Assembly (NCBI GenBank): GCA_028564925.1
Contig: CM053030.1
Location: 271,806,492 to 271,870,491, forward strand
Direction of reading: 5' to 3'
DNA length: 64,000 bases
DNA from: Lithobates sylvaticus
Lineage: Eukaryota > Chordata > Amphibia > Anura > Ranidae
Under the pieces are notes generated by a model that saw only the letters and a list, made by a program, of their open reading frames with translations, was not told the origin of the DNA and did not search any database. The position numbers and the translations under genes were made by a program. The number at the start of each line of letters is the position of its first letter. The stretch's first letter is position 1. Shown here in pieces: positions 60,045 through 64,000 of this stretch.

Positions 60045-60500
60045 ATGAAGGGATTCAACGACATGAGTTTTCTCCCCCTCTTCATTGCCAAATACAGGGA
60101 TTTTCCCATATTGTGGCAGGGTATACACCCACATTACACCAACAAACCAAAGAGGCACGCAGCCCTGGAGGAACTTGTGGAATTTGTCAAGCCAAGGTTC
60201 CCCACGGCAACTGTTGATGATATTAGAAAGAAAATTGGCAGCCTGAGGAGTGCGTATATCAGGGAGAGGAAGAAGGTCGTGAAGTCTGAGGAAACTGCAA
60301 CTTCAGCAGATGAGGTCTATGTCCCCAAGCTCTGGTACTATCAGAGTCTCCATTTTCTGAAGGACCAGGTTGATGTCACGGAGCCAACCTCAACTCCTCC
60401 TTCCACGCTTCCTTGCGCGCAGCCCACCCCTGATGAGGCTTCCGAGGAGCAACCTGGGCCTTCCAGTCTGGAAGAGGTGGAGGAGCCCAGCTTGTGGCAG
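60045..60500 (+). CDS. Harbinger third gene: MADF-domain protein, exon 2
   Basis: 152 codons from MKGFNDMSFLPLFIAKYRDF. The N-terminal ~100 residues fit a MADF domain (a Myb-related DNA-binding fold): FPILWQGIHPHYTNKPKRHA, then LEELVEFVKP, VDDIRKKIGSLRSAYIRERK and the closing YVPKLWYYQSLHFLKDQ. A Pro/Ser/Glu-rich linker follows. Donor GTATAG, phase 0. An ATG 27 bp earlier falls in the presumed intron, so 60045 is preferred. MADF partners are known for PIF-like elements of insects; I know of none as standard in vertebrate Harbingers. Confidence 0.82.
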
Positions 60501-60756
60501 GTATAGTAGTTTTGTTACCATTTATGGGAATAATGAATGATGTTCACTTAATTCAGGATCGCCAATTGCTTAGTTCCTAACGTGTTTGACATATCAACAG
60601 ACAGTGGTGTGGGAGACATTTGGGGCCAGAATCTAAACTGCTGGGCTGAGAATTGTATGGTTTTCTATTTGTAAACATTTTGCACCAGTCACTAGATGAG
60701 AATTGTGTGTGTTTGATGAACAAATAACTGAAACTATGTCCCTTTTTCCTACACAG

Positions 60757-61239
60757 GAAAACCTCAGCCAGGAGGTGGCTGTGGAAGGTGGCAGTCAGGA
60801 GGAGGCAGGGGTTAGTGGCAGCCACCAGCTGGGTAGTGGCAGCCAAGAGGGGGCTAGGCCTCGGAGCCTGACTGACACCCAAACCCCTCCCCTCCGCCCT
60901 CCGTACAAAAGGGCGAGAAGGGGGGGTTATGCGGCACAGTCAGCGCTCCGGATGATCAGAGAGGCTTCAGACTCCCTACATGCCACACCCGCCGACGAGG
61001 AGACCTTTGGCTCGGTGGTTGTCACAAAAATGATGGGTATGGAGGTGGGGCAACGCAACATGTGTGAGGGGCTCATCCTCCATGTCCTAAATAAGGGTAG
61101 GGCTGGGGAGATGACCCCAGTCACACATGTTTGCCATAGTTACCATGCTCCGCCTCCTCCTCCTCCTCCTCCTCCTCCTTCTGCCACCCCACCAGCACGA
61201 CAGCCACAGCGTGGAAGGAAGCGTGGAAGGAAGACCTGA
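60757..61239 (+). CDS. Harbinger third gene: MADF-domain protein, exon 3
   Basis: Acceptor CCTACACAG. 160 codons plus stop in frame with exon 2, for a 312-aa protein. Starts ENLSQEVAVEGGSQEEAGVS; then a Ser/Gly/Gln-rich part; then RPPYKRARRGGYAAQSALRM and TFGSVVVTKMMGMEVGQRNM, an amphipathic stretch that could serve as a BESS-like or other interaction region; then a ten-proline run and a basic end RQPQRGRKRGRKT, a likely nuclear-localisation signal. AATAAA lies at 61502-61507. No break seen. Confidence 0.78.
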   Translation, partial: ENLSQEVAVEGGSQEEAGVSGSHQLGSGSQEGARPRSLTDTQTPPLRPPYKRARRGGYAAQSALRMIREASDSLHATPADEETFGSVVVTKMMGMEVGQRNMCEGLILHVLNKGRAGEMTPVTHVCHSYHAPPPPPPPPPPSATPPARQPQRGRKRGRKT

Positions 61240-61501
61240 GAGTGACGACCTGCAATCAGTCTGGTGTGAGAGAAGATGGAGCCTCTTGTAGTACCAGAGC
61301 CTGGGGACCTAGATGGCATCTGCTGCAGTTCCGGATACTTTGGACTTCACGACCAGATTGCACTCCCCTTAATATACGTACTCCTCAGGCCCCCAATTTT
61401 CTACGCTTGAACAATGATGGTTGCCGTGGGGGGCCAAGACTTTGCAAATTCCCCAAGTTTCACCATGGCTGCGTTCCTCTTTGGTTTGTTGGTGTGACCT
61501 A

Positions 61502-61507
61502 AATAAA
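61502..61507 (+). terminator. Poly(A) signal of MADF gene
   Basis: AATAAA about 260 bp after the stop, followed by a T-rich stretch. Confidence 0.6.
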
Positions 61508-61699
61508 GGTTTTTTTGATTTGAAATAATCATTGACTATTGTGTTTTACTTTGCTACAATGACAGTTTTTCTTTGAGTAGGCTGGTACATTTCACTAATC
61601 CTAAAGTAGAATTAACAAGGGGCAACAACAACAAACAACCTCCTAGTAAATTTAAGCAAGAAATACAAATGTAAATAATGTGTTTTTGGTAATTTGAGA

Positions 61700-61780
61700 C
61701 ACACAACCCCCCTCCAAAAAAAAAAAAAAAAAACATTCAAATATGTATTCCCCAAAAAAAAAAAAAAAGACAAATCATGG
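61700..61780. repeat. Poly-A tracts
   Basis: A19 and A15 runs in the Harbinger 3' non-coding part. Confidence 0.8.
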
Positions 61781-62019
61781 TAAAAAAATAACAAAGATTC
61801 TTTTCCGTTCAGAGTAAAAATAAACATGTAGTGTATAAATGCTGAAAAGTAATAAAGAAGTAAGTTTGTGAGAAGTGCGGGTGAATAGGAGCAGCTAAAA
61901 CATGTCATTCTTGTTGCATTGTAAAGAAAAAGAGAATGCGCTGCATTAAAGACATTTTAACATTGCAGCGTGACGAATGTGCTGTGTCGATTAGGAAAGG
62001 TAGTTTTACCTGACCGAGC

Positions 62020-62263
62020 GCTTCCGTCACAGAATTTCTTCTGAGCATGCGTAGCACTTTGTCCGTCGGACAAGCGTACACACGCTCGGATTTGGTGTGA
62101 TCGGACCGGGTTGACGGGAAATCTTTCCAGCAGGAGATAAGACTTTGTCCGACGGACAAACCGACGAACACTGTCCGATGGTGCATACACACGGTCTGAT
62201 TTTTCAACAACCTTGTCCGATCGGACCAAATTGATGAAAAAGTCCGACCGTGTGTATGGGGCT
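62020..62263. promoter_or_regulatory. Right terminal and subterminal motif region
   Basis: Repeats of TACACACGSTCKGA (62080s, 62180s) and GTCCGA/TCGGAC, several in palindromes (TTTGTCCGACGGACAAA). Matches the left arm layout, so these are probably recognition sites. Confidence 0.6.
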
Positions 62264-62490
62264 TTAGATGTGATGGCTGCATTGATTTTCTTTTTTAGGC
62301 TTTCTTTCTTTTACTTTCACCTGGTGAACTGGCCAGTAAGTCTGTTATGTTAAAAAAAAAAAAAACAAGCTGTCCTGCAGATTTAGCAGTTGGAGGGTTG
62401 AAACAAACCATGTACGGGGTACTTACAATAATCAGCTTGTATTTATATATGTAAAACCTTTATCCCAAAAGGAACAAATCTATTTCTATA

Positions 62491-62813
62491 CAGGGGGTCC
62501 CCGAGTTACGAACTCGTTAGGGACTGCCCGCCTGTACTTAAGTCGGAAATGTTCGTAAGTCGGCCGCGCATGCGCAGAGCGACAAATACGACCATTTCCG
62601 GACATTTCCGATGTTCCGTCCAATGCCGTTCTGCGCATGCGCGGCAAATTACGGACATTTCCGAAGTTTTCCGAGGCTCCGAATGGCCGCGCATGCGCAG
62701 AACGGCCAAAACACGGCGGAACACGGCGGAAAATGGCGGAGGGTCCCCGCAGCGCCTCGTTCGGAAGTAGGGGATGTTCGTAGGTCGGGCGTTCGTAAGT
62801 CGGGGACCCCCTG
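62491..62813. mobile_element. Tc1/mariner-type MITE, TA-flanked
   Basis: TA at 62489-62490 and 62814-62815. Ends CAGGGGGTCCCCGAGTTACG and, on the right, GTAAGTCGGGGACCCCCTG. CpG-rich interior with GCGCATGCGCAGA foldbacks. The open frames on both strands mirror the palindromes. Confidence 0.85.
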
Positions 62814-62885
62814 TAACTGCTTAAAAAAAGTGTTAGCTGGAGTTCAGGTTCAACTTGTTAGTGTGTTTATTTTGTAGTACATCTA

Positions 62886-63490
62886 ATGCCTCGTACACAC
62901 GATCGGACTTTCCAACAACAAAACCGTGGAATTTTGTCCGAAGGGTGTTGGCTCAAACTTTGCTTGCATACACACGGTCACACAAATGTTGGCCAACAAT
63001 TACGAACGTAGTGACGTACTACATGGTTTTTCAGCTCTTTAGCACCACCCTTTGGGCTCCTTCTGCTAATTTTCTGTTAGTAAAAGTTTGGTGAGTGTTG
63101 ATTCGTGCTTTTCTTTTCGCGTTTTTCATTTAGCGCTTTTCGGTTTGTTTCTGAACGGCTGTTTGTCAACCAGACATGTTGCGGAATCGGAGGAGATAAC
63201 GTGTTATTTATTATTGGCCTTGGAGTTATTGCTTTGACATTATTTTTTTGGTTGAATAATAATGATTTGATTTGGTATATTTTCTATATTTTTGGATGCA
63301 TAGAATGCACTTTTTGGTTAAGTTATATTGGCAGATAGCATGTCTAATTTTATTTGTTTTCTTTTTTTAATGCACAATAAAAAAATTGTGGAGAATAATA
63401 CTTGGCTATGTGTTTTACTTCAAATGACAGTTTGGGAGTAGGCAGTTACATTTAAAAAAATACAAAGTAAAATTGACAAGGGACACCAAC
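62886..63490. mobile_element. Second Harbinger copy, internally deleted and right-truncated
   Basis: The left end GCCTCGTACACACGATCGGA is a relative of the big element's end. It continues with TGGGCTCCTTCTGCTAAT and GTGAGTGTTGATTCGTGCTT, parallel to 54820-54890. Later sequence (GTGTTTTACTTCAAATGACA, AAATTGACAAGGGACACCAAC) matches 61536-61635 after the MADF gene. All three genes and the right end are missing. Confidence 0.7.
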
Positions 63491-63748
63491 ATAGTTGTAT
63501 CTTTGATCTTATGTGCTTTACACTCCTCTCTCGCTAGCCTGACAATGCTGCTGTCCAAAGGTGTCTCTGTTGCTCTTCCATCCAGATTGCAGGCATCCTA
63601 ATACAGGAGGCGTATTACTGGCCAGATTACCAAGTGAAAACAGAGGGAAAAAGCCTAAAAAAAAAGAAAACTAATGCAGCTACCACATTTAATGACTAGT
63701 AAACTGCAATATATTACATTTTTGGCTTTGGGTTTAACACTGCTTTAA

Positions 63749-64000
63749 GCCTTGTTAAGCTCTGAATTTCAAATATATAGATTTGATTCGGCAACATATG
63801 AGACCATTACTTCTCACACCAGGAACCTAAATTCTTTCCCAGTGTTGTTTACTATATGCTCTAATAAGCTGTATACATTTTAAAAGCAATGCATATTTAA
63901 AGCGGAACTTTAGTCATTTTTTCACCTTTCCATCTATTAAATCTTCTGCCTTTGTTATTTTAACTTTGGATTGTAAAAAAAAAAATTCTGCCAGTAATTA
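63749..64000. other. Intron 4 segment at window end
   Basis: Non-coding. It ends with a TTTAAAGCGGAACTTTAG segment at 63896 that starts another TTAA-type element running out of the window. Confidence 0.45.

Larger units (their letters stand above)
54625..62263. mobile_element. Harbinger transposon with three intact genes
   Basis: A 7639-bp element with TTA duplicated at 54622-54624 and 62264-62266. Its 22-bp inverted ends AGCCCCATACACAC... (then GSTCGGAC, one mismatch) match. The flanks GCAGCTCATCACATC and GATGTGATGGCTGC join into one continuous MITE sequence if one TTA is kept. Subterminal arms are packed with GTCCGA/TCGGAC motifs. It holds a DDE transposase gene, a Myb/SANT-like gene and a MADF gene, all with plausible splice sites and no visible break. 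This indicates a young, possibly autonomous copy. A small MITE is nested at 57621-57731. Confidence 0.93.
54570..63744. mobile_element. TTAA element enlarged by nested insertions
   Basis: TTAA at 54566-54569 and 63745-63748. Ends AGTGGTATTAAACCCAAAAG and, complemented from the right, AGCAGTGTTAAACCCAAAGC form a good inverted pair. Its own sequence is only about 1 kb; the rest is the Harbinger (54625-62263), a TA-flanked MITE (62491-62813) and a second Harbinger piece (about 62886-63490). Confidence 0.75.

Noticed and set aside
61554-61908. Minus-strand Phe-rich frames in the Harbinger 3' part
   Set aside because: Created by poly-A tracts on the plus strand.
62506-62877. Arg-rich frames on both strands
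   Set aside because: Products of the palindromic CpG-rich MITE.

Overview
This is vertebrate nuclear DNA, almost certainly from a frog or toad with a large, repeat-rich genome. It holds spliced exons of a vertebrate gene separated by introns of 1 to 8 kb, no bacterial-style operons, and a transposon mix typical of anurans: many TTAA-flanked short elements, Harbinger elements, Tc1 elements, hAT elements, CR1/L2-type and L1 LINEs, a Penelope-like element and a DIRS-like fossil. The only host gene seen is the dopamine transporter slc6a3 on the minus strand. Ten consecutive coding exons run from 40656 down to 4750 (exons 5 to 14 by the human numbering, about 395 codons). All have GT/AG borders and an open frame, and exon 8 separates it clearly from the noradrenaline transporter. 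The first exons and the last short exon were not found; they probably lie outside the window or are too short or diverged to recognise. Layout: 1-4749 is downstream intron or flank with three TTAA-flanked elements and two abutting Harbinger MITEs. 4750-40656 is the slc6a3 exon zone. Its introns hold a TTAA element with long AT repeats (5.4-6.2 kb), a Penelope-like reverse transcriptase (9.4-11.2 kb), a DIRS fossil split by a small hammerhead-like insert (11.3-13.3 kb), Tc1 copies (18.6-20.3, 23.2-25.1 and 33.1-34.0 kb), a GC-rich minisatellite (30.2-30.8 kb) and a perfect 583-bp-arm palindrome (36.7-38.0 kb). 40657-54565 is probably intron 4 and contains a Tc1 with a hAT inside it, a 2.2-kb hAT with its own foldback, a 5'-truncated L1 and more TTAA elements. 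54566-63748 is one TTAA element greatly enlarged by later insertions. The main insert is a 7.6-kb Harbinger transposon (54625-62263) with a perfect TTA target duplication and matching 22-bp termini. It carries three spliced, apparently intact genes: a HARBI1-type DDE transposase (404 aa, plus strand), a Myb/SANT-like DNA-binding protein (218 aa, minus strand) and a MADF-domain protein (312 aa, plus strand). The last two diverge from a shared promoter of about 150 bp. Vertebrate Harbingers are usually described as two-gene elements, so the third gene is the most notable thing here. By analogy with known Harbingers, the transposase would cut and join, and the Myb-like protein would bind the ends and help bring the transposase to the nucleus; the MADF protein may add a second DNA-binding or adaptor activity. 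A shorter, end-truncated relative sits about 0.6 kb downstream. No tRNA, rRNA or CRISPR array was recognised.
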